A stretch of DNA of 42,729 nt from Paractinoplanes ferrugineus. Its GTDB lineage: Bacteria; Actinomycetota; Actinomycetes; Mycobacteriales; Micromonosporaceae. The translations under genes were made by a program, and so were the position numbers. Shown piece after piece: positions 17,086 to 25,062 of the stretch (position 1 is its first letter; the number at the start of each line of letters is the position of its first letter). Where the stretch lies: contig NZ_BOMM01000007.1 in the NCBI RefSeq assembly GCF_016862195.1, positions 1 to 42,729 on the forward strand. Direction: 5' to 3'. The notes beneath the pieces are model-generated. The model made no database searches. It was not told the DNA's origin and saw only the letters and a program-made list of their open reading frames with translations.

Positions 17086-17883
17086 TCAAGCGTGGCGTGC
17101 GGCCGACACGGTGCGGGTGGCGACGTAACCGGTGAGCAGGATGACGTGGAAGAGGTAGAGCCAGAGCCCGATGGCGACCATGCCACCGATCTGGTCGTAA
17201 CCGCCGAACGGCAGGCCCAGGTCGAGCGGCAGTGAGCAGAACAGCACGAAGCCGTGCAGGAAACCGGCCAGGTTGGCGGCCGTGAACGAGCCGATGAGCA
17301 CCGTGACGAGCCAATCGGGGCGGCCCGGTGCGATGTAGCGGTAGACCCAGATCACGACCGGGGTCAGCACCAGCCACGACGCGAGGAAGGACAGGATCAC
17401 GCCGAGTACGGCGTACCACCCACCCCGTACCCAGAGGGAACTGGTCGTCGGAAGCGCGAGGAAAATCGCCAGCAGCAAGGCCGGCGCTGCCGCGAGAAGC
17501 GGCAGCCAGAGCACTCGGCCCTTCCAGCCGACCGCGGTGTCCTTCTCCGGCTCGCGCAGCGAGACGAAGGCGCGTCGCAGGCCTTCGCCGTAGAGCGTGG
17601 CCGGCAGCAGCCCGGCGAGCGCCATCGACGGGCTGAGGTGAAGCCCGGCCTCGATCAGCGCGGACAGCGCCCGGGGTGCGCCGATGGCATCGGGAAGCGC
17701 CGCGATGGTCTGCCCGGTGAGCCGGCGGACCCGCTCCGCCCCGGTCACGTGGCCGGTGATCCAGATGGCCAGCAGCGAGACCGGGACCACCGCGATTCCG
17801 GCATAGAACGTCACCGCGGCCGCCCGGAGCGCGAGATCCCGCCCACGGAGCGGGCGGAACACTTTCTCCAGGGTTCGCCACAC
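17086..17883 (-). CDS. YihY/BrkB-like multi-pass membrane protein
   Basis: A protein of about 265 residues with six hydrophobic segments: LRAAAVTFYAGIAVVPVSLLAIWI, MALAGLLPATLYG, VLWLPLLAAAPALLLAIFLAL, YAVLGVILSFLASWLVLTPVVIWVY, WLVTVLIGSFTAANLAGFLHGFVLF and MVAIGLWLYLFHVILLTGYV. The opening RAAAVTFYAGIAVVPVSLL and the W-x-P-x-x-x-Y-R-Y-like segment (VVIWVYRYIAPGRPDW) resemble the YihY/BrkB family, once misnamed ribonuclease BN. These are envelope proteins of unclear function. GTG 17883 is preferred; ATG 17922 would add 13 polar residues but would place a perfect palindrome (17901-17915) inside the gene. It is divergent from dxr. Confidence 0.75.
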   Translation of the reverse strand: MWRTLEKVFRPLRGRDLALRAAAVTFYAGIAVVPVSLLAIWITGHVTGAERVRRLTGQTIAALPDAIGAPRALSALIEAGLHLSPSMALAGLLPATLYGEGLRRAFVSLREPEKDTAVGWKGRVLWLPLLAAAPALLLAIFLALPTTSSLWVRGGWYAVLGVILSFLASWLVLTPVVIWVYRYIAPGRPDWLVTVLIGSFTAANLAGFLHGFVLFCSLPLDLGLPFGGYDQIGGMVAIGLWLYLFHVILLTGYVATRTVSAARHA

Positions 17884-17900
17884 GCTTTTGCTCTTACCCC

Positions 17901-17915
17901 GATCCGCACCGGATC
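17901..17915. promoter_or_regulatory. Perfect palindrome between the YihY-like gene and dxr
   Basis: GATCCG and CGGATC flank CAC at 17901-17915. It lies in the shared region before two divergent genes (18 bases from the minus-strand GTG, 52 from the dxr ATG). It could be an operator or chance; this depends on the YihY-like gene starting at 17883. Confidence 0.35.
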
Positions 17916-17966
17916 TGCACATAGCCCAGCGGTCGACCGGTGGCGGGCGTCCGGGAAGATGACGGC

Positions 17967-19166
17967 ATGCGCGACCTCGTACTGCTCGGCTCCACCGGGT
18001 CCATCGGCACTCAGGCCATCGACATCGTGCGGCGTAACCCCGATCGGTTCCGGGTCGTCGCGCTCGGGGCCGGCGGTGGCAACGTGGAACTGCTCGCGGC
18101 GCAGGCACTCGAACTGCGGGTGGACGTGGTGGGTGTGGCACGGTCGAGTGTCGTGCAGGATCTGCAACTGGCCTTCTACGCCGAGGCGCAGAAGCGGGGC
18201 TGGGCGACCGGCGACTTCAAGATCCCGCGGATCGTGGCCGGGCCGGAGGCGATGACCCAGCTGGCGAGGGAGCCCTGCGACGTCGTGCTCAACGGCGTGG
18301 TCGGCAGCCTCGGGCTCGGGCCCACGCTGGCCGCCCTCGAGTCGGGCCGCATCCTCGCCCTGGCCAACAAGGAGTCCCTGGTCGCCGGTGGGCCGCTGGT
18401 GCGCCGCATCGCCAAGCCGGGGCAGATCGTGCCGGTCGACTCCGAGCATTCGGCGCTCGCCCAGTGCCTGCGGGGCGGGGCGGCGGCCGAGGTGGCCAAG
18501 CTCATCCTGACCGCGAGCGGCGGCGCGTTCCGCGGCCGGCGGCGGGAGGAACTGACCGACGTCACGCCCGAGGACGCGCTCAAGCACCCCACCTGGGACA
18601 TGGGGCCAGTGGTCACGATCAACACGGCCACCCTGGTCAACAAGGGCCTCGAGGTGATCGAGGCGCACGAGTTGTTCGGCGTGGCCTACGACGACATCGA
18701 GGTGATGGTGCACCCGCAGTCGGTGATCCACTCGATGGTCGAGTTCACCGACGGCTCGACGCTGGCGCAGGCCAGTCCACCCGACATGCGGCTGCCGATC
18801 GCGCTGGCCCTCGCCTGGCCGGAGCGGGTGCCGATGGCGGCGAAACCGGTCGACTGGCGCGAGGCGCACAACTGGGAGCTGCGACCGCTCGACGACGAGG
18901 CGTTCCCGGCGGTGCGGCTGGCCAAGGACGCGGGCCGGGCCGGGCACTGCCGCCCGGCGATCTTCAACGCCGCCAACGAGGAGTGTGTGGCCGCCTTCGT
19001 CGCCGGTCGGCTACCTTTTCTGGGCATCGTCGACACACTGGAACGCGTCCTCGAGGCGGCCCCCGACTTTGCCGAGCCGGGTACCGTCGAGGAGGTGCTT
19101 GCCGCCGAGGCATGGGCCCGTGCCCAGGCACAGCGGATGATCTCTACTTCGGCCGAAGGAGCCTGA
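17967..19166 (+). CDS. dxr: 1-deoxy-D-xylulose-5-phosphate reductoisomerase
   Basis: DXR converts DXP to 2-C-methyl-D-erythritol 4-phosphate with NADPH, the first committed step of the MEP isoprenoid pathway. Motifs: [25 protein letters not shown] (NADPH binding, residues 4-28), [29 protein letters not shown] (metal-binding Asp and Glu), [16 protein letters not shown] and [30 protein letters not shown]. Length 399. ATG 17967 is chosen over the in-frame GTG 17940 because the protein then opens directly with the Rossmann strand and GGGAAG sits about nine bases upstream. The stop shares a base with the rseP start. ispG, a later MEP gene, is two genes on. Confidence 0.98.
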   Translation: MRDLVLLGSTGSIGTQAIDIVRRNPDRFRVVALGAGGGNVELLAAQALELRVDVVGVARSSVVQDLQLAFYAEAQKRGWATGDFKIPRIVAGPEAMTQLAREPCDVVLNGVVGSLGLGPTLAALESGRILALANKESLVAGGPLVRRIAKPGQIVPVDSEHSALAQCLRGGAAAEVAKLILTASGGAFRGRRREELTDVTPEDALKHPTWDMGPVVTINTATLVNKGLEVIEAHELFGVAYDDIEVMVHPQSVIHSMVEFTDGSTLAQASPPDMRLPIALALAWPERVPMAAKPVDWREAHNWELRPLDDEAFPAVRLAKDAGRAGHCRPAIFNAANEECVAAFVAGRLPFLGIVDTLERVLEAAPDFAEPGTVEEVLAAEAWARAQAQRMISTSAEGA

Positions 19167-20434
19167 TGCTGTACTGGCTGGGAGTGGCGGCCTTCGCCCT
19201 GACCATCCTGATCTCGGTGAGCCTGCACGAATTCGGCCACCTGCTGACCGCCAAGTATTTCGGCATGAAGGTGACGAAATACTTCGTCGGCTTCGGCCCG
19301 ACCATCTTCTCGTTCCAGCGCGGCGAGACGGAGTACGGCCTCAAGGCCATCCCGCTCGGCGGCTTCTGCAAGATCGTCGGCATGACGCCGCAGGACGACG
19401 ACGTCGAGCCGGCGGACCAGCCGCGCGCGATGTGGCGCTTCCCGGTCTGGAAGCGGACGATCGTGATGGCCGCCGGCTCGATCACCCACTTCATGCTGGC
19501 GGTTGCCGCGGCCTGGGTGGTCGCGTTCACCCTCGGCCTGCCCAACACGTCGTACCCGCAGACCAGCGACGCCCAGTTGCAGCAGAAGCCGTACGTCACG
19601 GTGGCCGAATGCACCTGGGCCAGCATCCCGACCGACGTCAACGCGACCTGCACCCCCGGCGCCGACACCGCGTTCGCGGGCCCGGCCTACGCCGCCGGTC
19701 TGCGTAACGGTGACCTGGTGACCAAGGTCGGCGGCGTCGCGGTCGCCAACTACGGCCAGCTGACCGACGCGATCCGCAGCCGCCAGGCCGGCCAGGTCGA
19801 GTTCGAGTACCAGCACGAGGGCGTGACCAAGACCGCCTCGGTCGACCTCCGGATGGGCAACCGCAAACCGATCACCGAGGACGACGGGGCGCTCGCCAGC
19901 GTGGCCGTCGCGGGCATCGCCTGGGACACGTCGAGCGTCCCGAGCATGATCAAATACAACGCGGCCGATGCTGTCCCGGCGACCGCCGATTACAGCTGGT
20001 TCCTCGTCGAGAACACGTTCAAGGCGCTCGGCCGCATCCCGGAGAAGGTGCCCGCCCTGTGGCACTCGCTCACCGGCAACGAGCGTGACCCGGACACCCC
20101 GATCAGCGTGGTCGGTGCCAGCCGGCTCGGCGGCGAGGCCATCGAGCACGGCGTACCGGAGCTGTTCTTCAACATCTTCATCTCGCTGAACATCTTCATC
20201 GGCATCTTCAACCTGTTGCCGCTGCTCCCGGTCGACGGCGGGCACATCGCGGTCGCCTGGTTCGAGAGAGCCCGGTCGTGGCTCTACGCCCGGCTGCGCC
20301 GGCCCGACCCGGGACGTGTCGATTACTACAAGCTGATGCCGGTCACATACGCGGTCATTCTCATCGGCGGAGCGTTTACCTTATTGACGATCACCGCCGA
20401 CATCGTCAACCCGATCCAGATCTTCAATAGGTGA
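19166..20434 (+). CDS. rip1: Site-2-type intramembrane metalloprotease (RseP/Rip1 family)
   Basis: This 422-residue membrane protease has the zinc motif HEFGH (His21, Glu22, His25) within the first membrane segment and [12 protein letters not shown] (Asp near residue 357) as the third-ligand motif. Between them lies a PDZ domain ([28 protein letters not shown]). Enzymes of this group cut membrane-bound anti-sigma factors to release sigma factors; in mycobacteria the orthologue is Rip1. The start ATG overlaps the dxr TGA (TGATG), and ispG follows after seven bases, so the protease is embedded in an isoprenoid operon, an order common in actinobacteria. Only a few cysteines lie in the extracytoplasmic insert ([19 protein letters not shown]). 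Confidence 0.95.
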   Translation: MLYWLGVAAFALTILISVSLHEFGHLLTAKYFGMKVTKYFVGFGPTIFSFQRGETEYGLKAIPLGGFCKIVGMTPQDDDVEPADQPRAMWRFPVWKRTIVMAAGSITHFMLAVAAAWVVAFTLGLPNTSYPQTSDAQLQQKPYVTVAECTWASIPTDVNATCTPGADTAFAGPAYAAGLRNGDLVTKVGGVAVANYGQLTDAIRSRQAGQVEFEYQHEGVTKTASVDLRMGNRKPITEDDGALASVAVAGIAWDTSSVPSMIKYNAADAVPATADYSWFLVENTFKALGRIPEKVPALWHSLTGNERDPDTPISVVGASRLGGEAIEHGVPELFFNIFISLNIFIGIFNLLPLLPVDGGHIAVAWFERARSWLYARLRRPDPGRVDYYKLMPVTYAVILIGGAFTLLTITADIVNPIQIFNR

Positions 20435-20441
20435 TGCAAAA

Positions 20442-21605
20442 GTGACCGCAATCAGTCTCGGTATGCCCGCTGTCCCCCCGCCGCCGCTGGCACCCCGGCG
20501 CAAGAGCCGGCAGATCATGGTCGGCAATGTTCCGGTGGGCGGTGGCGCCCCGGTCAGTGTGCAGTCGATGACGACCACGCTGACCTCCGACATCAACAAG
20601 ACCCTGCAACAGATCGCCGAGCTCACCGCCTCGGGCTGCCAGATCGTCCGGGTGGCCGTGCCGTCGCAGGACGACGTCGAGGCGCTGCCCGCGATCGCCC
20701 GGAAGTCGCAGATCCCGGTGATCGCCGACATCCACTTCCAGCCCAAATACGTGTTCGCCGCGATCGACGCGGGCTGCGCGGCGGTCCGGGTCAACCCGGG
20801 CAACATCCGCCAGTTCGACGACAAGGTCAAGGAGATCGCGAAGGCGGCGGGCGACGCCGGCATCCCGATCCGGATCGGCGTCAATGCCGGCAGCCTCGAC
20901 AAGCGGCTGCTGGAGAAATACGGCAAGGCCACCGCCGAGGCGCTTGTCGAGTCGGCGCTGTGGGAGTGCTCGCTGTTCGAGGAGCACGGCTTCCGCGACA
21001 TCAAGATCTCGGTCAAGCACAACGACCCGGTCGTGATGATCCGCGCCTACCGCCAACTGGCCGAGCAGTGCGACTACCCGCTGCACCTGGGTGTCACCGA
21101 GGCCGGCCCGACGTTCCAGGGCACGATCAAGAGTTCGGTCGCGTTCGGCGCCCTGCTCGCCGAGGGCATCGGCGACACCATCCGGGTTTCGCTGTCCGCC
21201 CCGCCGGTCGAGGAGATCAAGGTCGGCAACGCCATCCTCGAGTCGCTGGGCCTTCGCGAGCGCGGTCTTGAGATCGTCTCCTGCCCCTCCTGCGGTCGCG
21301 CCCAGGTGGACGTCTACACGCTCGCCGAGCGCGTCACCGCGGCCCTGGCGGACCTGCCGGTCCCGCTGCGGGTCGCGGTCATGGGCTGCGTCGTGAACGG
21401 TCCGGGCGAGGCGCGTGAGGCCGACCTGGGTGTCGCCTCCGGCAACGGCAAGGGTCAGATCTTCGTCAAGGGTCAGGTCATCAAGACCGTGCCCGAGTCG
21501 ATCATCGTGGAGACGCTTGTCGAGGAAGCCCTGCGGCTGGCCGAGGAGATGGGTGCCGAGCTACCCGAGGAGCTGCTCTCCGGTCCTCAGGTCACGGTGC
21601 ACTGA
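20442..21605 (+). CDS. ispG: 4-hydroxy-3-methylbut-2-enyl diphosphate synthase (flavodoxin)
   Basis: IspG (GcpE) makes HMBPP from ME-cPP using a [4Fe-4S] cluster, the penultimate MEP step. The cluster cysteines are visible: CPSC (Cys281, Cys284) and GCVVNGPGE (Cys316, with the conserved Glu). The N-terminal TIM-barrel part has [45 protein letters not shown] and VRVNPGN. Length 387, normal for the two-domain bacterial form. The GTG at 20442 gives MTAISLG; the ribosome site is weak and falls in the end of the protease gene, suggesting coupling. The next gene on the other strand is the GNAT gene that commonly neighbours ispG in actinobacteria. Confidence 0.98.
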   Translation: MTAISLGMPAVPPPPLAPRRKSRQIMVGNVPVGGGAPVSVQSMTTTLTSDINKTLQQIAELTASGCQIVRVAVPSQDDVEALPAIARKSQIPVIADIHFQPKYVFAAIDAGCAAVRVNPGNIRQFDDKVKEIAKAAGDAGIPIRIGVNAGSLDKRLLEKYGKATAEALVESALWECSLFEEHGFRDIKISVKHNDPVVMIRAYRQLAEQCDYPLHLGVTEAGPTFQGTIKSSVAFGALLAEGIGDTIRVSLSAPPVEEIKVGNAILESLGLRERGLEIVSCPSCGRAQVDVYTLAERVTAALADLPVPLRVAVMGCVVNGPGEAREADLGVASGNGKGQIFVKGQVIKTVPESIIVETLVEEALRLAEEMGAELPEELLSGPQVTVH

Positions 21606-21612
21606 AGCACAC

Positions 21613-22461
21613 CTAGAACAGCACGGTCGCGAACGAACCTGCCGAGACGAAGCCGCACTTCGCATAGACGTGACGTGCGGCCACGTTGTAGTCGTTGACA
21701 TAGAGGCTGACCGAGGGGGACACGCGCCGGAGGGCGTCGTGCACCACGGTGGCCATCGCGGGTGCGGCCAGGCCCCGCCCGCGGAACTCCGGGTCGACCC
21801 ACACACCCTGCACCTGGGTCGTGCGGTTGGTGACGATGGCGAGTTCCGCCTTGAAGATCACCCGATCGCCGACGAAGCGCGCGTATGCCCGCTTGCCCTT
21901 GACCAGCTCGGTGATGCGCCGGCGGTAGCCGCGCCCGCCGTCGTCGAGCAGCGGCGAGACCCCGACCTCCTCGGTGTACATCGCCACCGCCGCGGGGAAC
22001 AGCGCGTCGACCTCGCTCGGCCGCACCAGCCGCACCTCCGGGTCGGGCGCGATGAGCGGTTCCCGGTCGGCGACCATCAGTGGCTGGTTGGGCCGCACGT
22101 CGCGAGCCCGCCCCCAGTAGCCGCCGAGGCGGTCCCAGAGATCGAGCACGGCTTCCGACCGTCCGATGATCGACGAGCAGATGCGGGCCTCGGAGCCGAG
22201 CATGTCGGCGAAGGCCGCGGTGGCCGCCGGCGTCGTGCCGACCGGCACCAGATGGGCGCCGGACCAGATGATCGACTCGACCCGCCGGCCCGGCCCGTAG
22301 CCGAAGACGCGGCCGTCGGAACGCCACCAGTTCAGGCCGTGGGCGGCGACCCGCTCGGCGATCTGCGCGCCCGCGTAGGGGTCGCGGTCGAGGATTCGAT
22401 CGACCGCCGCACGCTCGGACTCCCCGAGCTGGCGAATGGGCACCGTCAGCACAGGTATCAC
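21613..22461 (-). CDS. GNAT acetyltransferase with N-terminal DUF4081 domain
   Basis: This 282-residue protein has an N-terminal DUF4081-like part (residues ~10-130, including LDRDPYAGAQIAERVAAHGL and the SSIIGRSEAVLDLWDRLGGYWGRARDVRPNQPLM stretch). A C-terminal GNAT fold follows: VDALFPAAVAMYTEEVG, then the acetyl-CoA loop VWVDPEFRGRGLAAPAMATVV (Q/R-x-x-G-x-G/A type) and LYVNDYNVAARHVYAKCGFVSAGSFATVLF. The same architecture sits beside ispG in many actinobacteria (the Rv2867c type in M. tuberculosis). The substrate is unknown. It starts at GTG 22461. It converges on ispG with only seven bases between stops, and is divergent from the PadR gene. Confidence 0.88.
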   Translation of the reverse strand: MIPVLTVPIRQLGESERAAVDRILDRDPYAGAQIAERVAAHGLNWWRSDGRVFGYGPGRRVESIIWSGAHLVPVGTTPAATAAFADMLGSEARICSSIIGRSEAVLDLWDRLGGYWGRARDVRPNQPLMVADREPLIAPDPEVRLVRPSEVDALFPAAVAMYTEEVGVSPLLDDGGRGYRRRITELVKGKRAYARFVGDRVIFKAELAIVTNRTTQVQGVWVDPEFRGRGLAAPAMATVVHDALRRVSPSVSLYVNDYNVAARHVYAKCGFVSAGSFATVLF

Positions 22462-22517
22462 ATTGCCAGATGTGGGCCGCCTGACACGTGCCGCAACCCG
22501 CTCCGCGGAAGAATCCC

Positions 22518-22557
22518 TTGCAGCCGATGCGTTGCCGATATATCGTCAAGCTATCGA
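22518..22557 (+). promoter_or_regulatory. padR promoter with overlapping palindrome
   Basis: TTGCAG (22518-22523) and TATCGT (22541-22546) are 17 bases apart and make a usable promoter. The perfect palindrome CGATATATCG (22536-22545) covers the -10 element, and a further half-site, TATCG, lies at 22552-22556. PadR regulators commonly bind AT-centred palindromes at their own promoter, so autorepression is likely. Confidence 0.5.
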
Positions 22558-22576
22558 CAACAGAACGGAGATAGTC

Positions 22577-23173
22577 ATGAGGTTCCACGGAGAAGAGCAG
22601 CACGGTCACGGTCGTCGCATGCGCGGCGGCTTCGGTTTCCCCGGCGGTTTCCCGTTCGGCCCGGGCGGTCCGGATTTCGGTCCAGGCGGACCGTTCGGCG
22701 GCCCCGGGCAACGCGGCCCTCGACGGGGCGGGCGGGGCCGAGGCTTCAATGTCCGACCGGCAGTGCTCGCACTGTTGCTCGAGCGGCCGATGCACGGCTA
22801 CGAGATGATCCAGGAGCTCGATTCACGCACCAACGGCATCTGGCGTCCCAGCCCCGGCTCGGTCTACCCGACCCTCCAGCTCCTCGAGGACGAGGGCCTG
22901 ATCGAGCCCGAGGCGGCCGGCGGTCGCAAGAGCTACCACCTGACCGACGCGGGCCGTCCGGAAGCCGAGACGGCCGCGCAGAACCCGCCCTGGGCGAGCA
23001 TCGGTGACGACACGATGTCGCAGGTCCAGGACTTTCGCGACGCGGCGGTGGGGATCATGAGCGCCCTGCGCCAGGTCGGTTTCAGCGGCACCCCGGAGCA
23101 GCGCCAGAAAGCGCTCGAGGTGCTCAACGAGACCAAGCGCAAGCTCTACGCGATCCTCGCCGACGCCGAGTGA
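22577..23173 (+). CDS. PadR family transcriptional regulator
   Basis: This 198-residue protein has a Gly/Phe/Pro/His-rich N-terminal tail of about 50 residues (GGFGFPGGFPFGPGGPDFGPGG) followed by a PadR winged helix: NVRPAVLALLLERPMHGYEMIQELDSRTNGIWRPSPGSVYPTLQLLEDEGLIEPEAAGGRKSYHLTDAGR. The conserved MHGYE, SPGSVYPTLQLLEDEGL and Y-x-L-T-x-x-G are all present. The C-terminal part (residues ~130-198) is helical and suits the dimerisation domain. ATG 22577 follows GGAG at six bases. The Gly-rich tail is typical of one actinobacterial PadR subgroup. Its target is unknown; it probably represses itself through the palindrome upstream. A strong terminator follows. Confidence 0.93.
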   Translation: MRFHGEEQHGHGRRMRGGFGFPGGFPFGPGGPDFGPGGPFGGPGQRGPRRGGRGRGFNVRPAVLALLLERPMHGYEMIQELDSRTNGIWRPSPGSVYPTLQLLEDEGLIEPEAAGGRKSYHLTDAGRPEAETAAQNPPWASIGDDTMSQVQDFRDAAVGIMSALRQVGFSGTPEQRQKALEVLNETKRKLYAILADAE

Positions 23174-23187
23174 CGACGACACGACCC

Positions 23188-23224
23188 GCGAAGGCGCACT
23201 CTCCGGAGTGCGCCTTCGCTTTTT
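23188..23224 (+). terminator. Rho-independent terminator after padR
   Basis: GCGAAGGCGCACTC (23188-23201) and GAGTGCGCCTTCGC (23206-23219) form a perfect 14-base-pair stem with loop TCCG, followed by TTTTT. It closes the padR transcript. Confidence 0.97.
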
Positions 23225-23348
23225 GTTGAGTACGCGGTCGCACCGCACCCGACCGCACCATGGCCGAACCGGGCCTACCGGCCGGCTTCGTGCCGCACCG
23301 GGCCGTCGCGCGCTTCCGGCCGAGGCGAACCCGAGGCGAACCCGAGGC

Positions 23349-24341
23349 TCAGTTCAGGGTCGGCGAGCCGAGCTCGGTCAGGGTCTTGATCAAGGTGGGG
23401 GCGCCGCCCGACTCCAGGGCCGGGGTGGGCAGCAGGGCCATCACCGGAACGGTGATCCCGGCGGCGGCGTACGACCGGACCTTGGCGCGGCACTCGGCCG
23501 GGGAGCCGTGCACGATCAAGTCGTCGACCAGGCTGTCCGGGATGGCGGCCAGGGCGCCCTTGCGATCGCCGGTGGACCAGGCCTGCCACATCGGGGTCAG
23601 CATCTCGGTGCGGCCCAGCCAGCGATGGAACGCGGCGTAGGCGGGCACAGTCAGGTAGGCGGCGATCAGCCGGCGGCCCACGTTCCGGGCGTAGCCGGCG
23701 TCCTCGGTCGGGCACACGAAGATCCGGGCGGCCACCTCGAACTCGGGACCCGCCGACTTGGTCTCGGCCAGCGCTGTCGGCACGTCACCGGCGGCGAGCC
23801 AGTTCAGGATCACCCCGTCGGCCTCGGCCGCGGCCAGGCGCAGCATCCGGGGGCGCAAGGCGGCCAGCAGAACCGGCGGCGGCGTCGCGGGCGGGCGCTC
23901 CAGCCTGAAGCGGCGCAGGGTGAACGTGTCGTATTCGTGGTCGACCACTTCGCCGGCCAGGGCCGCTTTGAGGAAGCGCAGGACGTCACGGCTGCGGGCG
24001 TACGGCTCGGTGAAGTCGACCGCGTTCCAGTCGCCCACCACCACGGGGGAGGACGCGCCGATGCCGAGCTGGAACCGGCCGGGGGCGGCGTCGGCCATCG
24101 CCGCGGCGGTCATCGCCAGCAGGCCGGGGCCTCGGGTGTAGACGGGTGCGATGGCGGTGCCCAGGCGCATCCCCGGGGTCCAGGCCGCGGCCAGGGCCAG
24201 GGGGGTGAACGCGTCCGCCCCGTTCACCTCGGACGACCACAGGTCGGTGAAGCCCGCTTCGGTGAGGGCCTGGAAGACGGCCTGGTGCTCGGCCAGCGCA
24301 ACGCCGCTGAGCGGCACGGTCATGCCCCATCGCATCGACAT
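23349..24341 (-). CDS. LLM-class flavin/F420-dependent oxidoreductase
   Basis: This 330-residue protein has a luciferase-like TIM barrel. Typical stretches are MRWGMTVPLSG at the N-terminus, GFTDLWSSEVNGADAFTPLALAAAWTPGMRLGTAIAPVYTRGPGLLAMTAAAMADAAPGRFQLGIGASSPVVV, then the substrate loop and RPRMLRLAAAEADGVILNWLAAGDVP. In actinobacteria such enzymes most often use coenzyme F420, which is inferred and not visible here. The substrate is unknown. ATG 24341 is chosen; the second in-frame ATG, two codons later, is equally possible. It stands alone, divergent from the ABC operon. Two copies of GGCGAACCCGA lie just after its stop (near 23324-23346). Confidence 0.9.
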   Translation of the reverse strand: MSMRWGMTVPLSGVALAEHQAVFQALTEAGFTDLWSSEVNGADAFTPLALAAAWTPGMRLGTAIAPVYTRGPGLLAMTAAAMADAAPGRFQLGIGASSPVVVGDWNAVDFTEPYARSRDVLRFLKAALAGEVVDHEYDTFTLRRFRLERPPATPPPVLLAALRPRMLRLAAAEADGVILNWLAAGDVPTALAETKSAGPEFEVAARIFVCPTEDAGYARNVGRRLIAAYLTVPAYAAFHRWLGRTEMLTPMWQAWSTGDRKGALAAIPDSLVDDLIVHGSPAECRAKVRSYAAAGITVPVMALLPTPALESGGAPTLIKTLTELGSPTLN

Positions 24342-24419
24342 GCGCCTGATCCTGCCTGGCGGGCCGTGAGGTCCACCACCGGAGGGTGGAATACATCTCT
24401 CCCACGAGTATGTTTTTGA

Positions 24420-24433
24420 ACTGACTGGTCAGT
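24420..24433. promoter_or_regulatory. Probable TetR operator
   Basis: ACTGAC and GTCAGT flank TG to give a perfect 14-base palindrome, 14 bases before the ATP-binding gene. The sequence TGACTGGTCAGT resembles operators bound by TetR regulators. A TetR gene is the last member of this operon, so feedback control is the simple reading. A second inverted repeat, TCCACC/GGTGGA, lies at 24372-24390. Confidence 0.65.
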
Positions 24434-24447
24434 CTAAAAAGGGAGAC

Positions 24448-25062
24448 ATGATGCCGGTGCTCGAAGCGAGCCGCGCTGGCGTCCGCCAACACCGCCGCTG
24501 GCTGTTTCGCGATCTCGACGTCTCGGTCGAGCCGGGGGAACTGGTCGCGGTGGTCGGCCCACCCGGCAGCGGACGGACGACGTTGCTGCTCAGCCTGGCC
24601 AAGCGCTTCCGCTTGACGTCAGGCCGAGTGACTGTGGACGGGCGCGCGGCGCTGGGCTATGTGCCGACGGTGACCGAGCCGGAAGCGGTCTTCACGGTCC
24701 TGGAACACGTCCACGAGCAGCTGGCTCTCTTCGGTCGCCGGCACCGGGAGGCGGCCGGGGTCGACCTGCGGGGGCTTGATCCGCAGGCCAAGGGCCGCGA
24801 CCTGACGCCGTACGAGAAGCAGGTTCTCGGCCTTGTGCTGGCCCGGCTGGAGCAGCCGGCCGTGATCGCGCTCGACGGCCTGGACGAGAGCCTCGACGAC
24901 AGCGAGCAGGCGGCGCTGCTGGCCCAGCTGACCGAGATCGCCGCCGGCGGCACGACCGTGCTGTTCACGGCCCGTCGAGCCGACCCGGCCACGGTGTCGA
25001 CGGTGATCGACCTGGCGACCGGTGTGGCTCAGGAAGACCTTGTGGAAGAGGGGTTGCGGTGA
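24448..25062 (+). CDS. ABC transporter ATP-binding protein with degenerate signature
   Basis: This 204-residue nucleotide-binding protein has a Walker A, GPPGSGRTT, near residue 39 and a Walker B, AVIALDGLDE, near 144-153. The usual LSGGQ signature is replaced by LTPYEKQ (about residue 122), and the protein is shorter than the ~220-250 of most ABC ATPases. It is likely the energy subunit for the YhgE/Pip permease encoded immediately downstream (the GTG of that gene overlaps this stop). ATG 24448 or 24451 follows GGGAG. The weak signature could mean a partner-dependent or non-transport ATPase. Confidence 0.85.
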   Translation: MMPVLEASRAGVRQHRRWLFRDLDVSVEPGELVAVVGPPGSGRTTLLLSLAKRFRLTSGRVTVDGRAALGYVPTVTEPEAVFTVLEHVHEQLALFGRRHREAAGVDLRGLDPQAKGRDLTPYEKQVLGLVLARLEQPAVIALDGLDESLDDSEQAALLAQLTEIAAGGTTVLFTARRADPATVSTVIDLATGVAQEDLVEEGLR

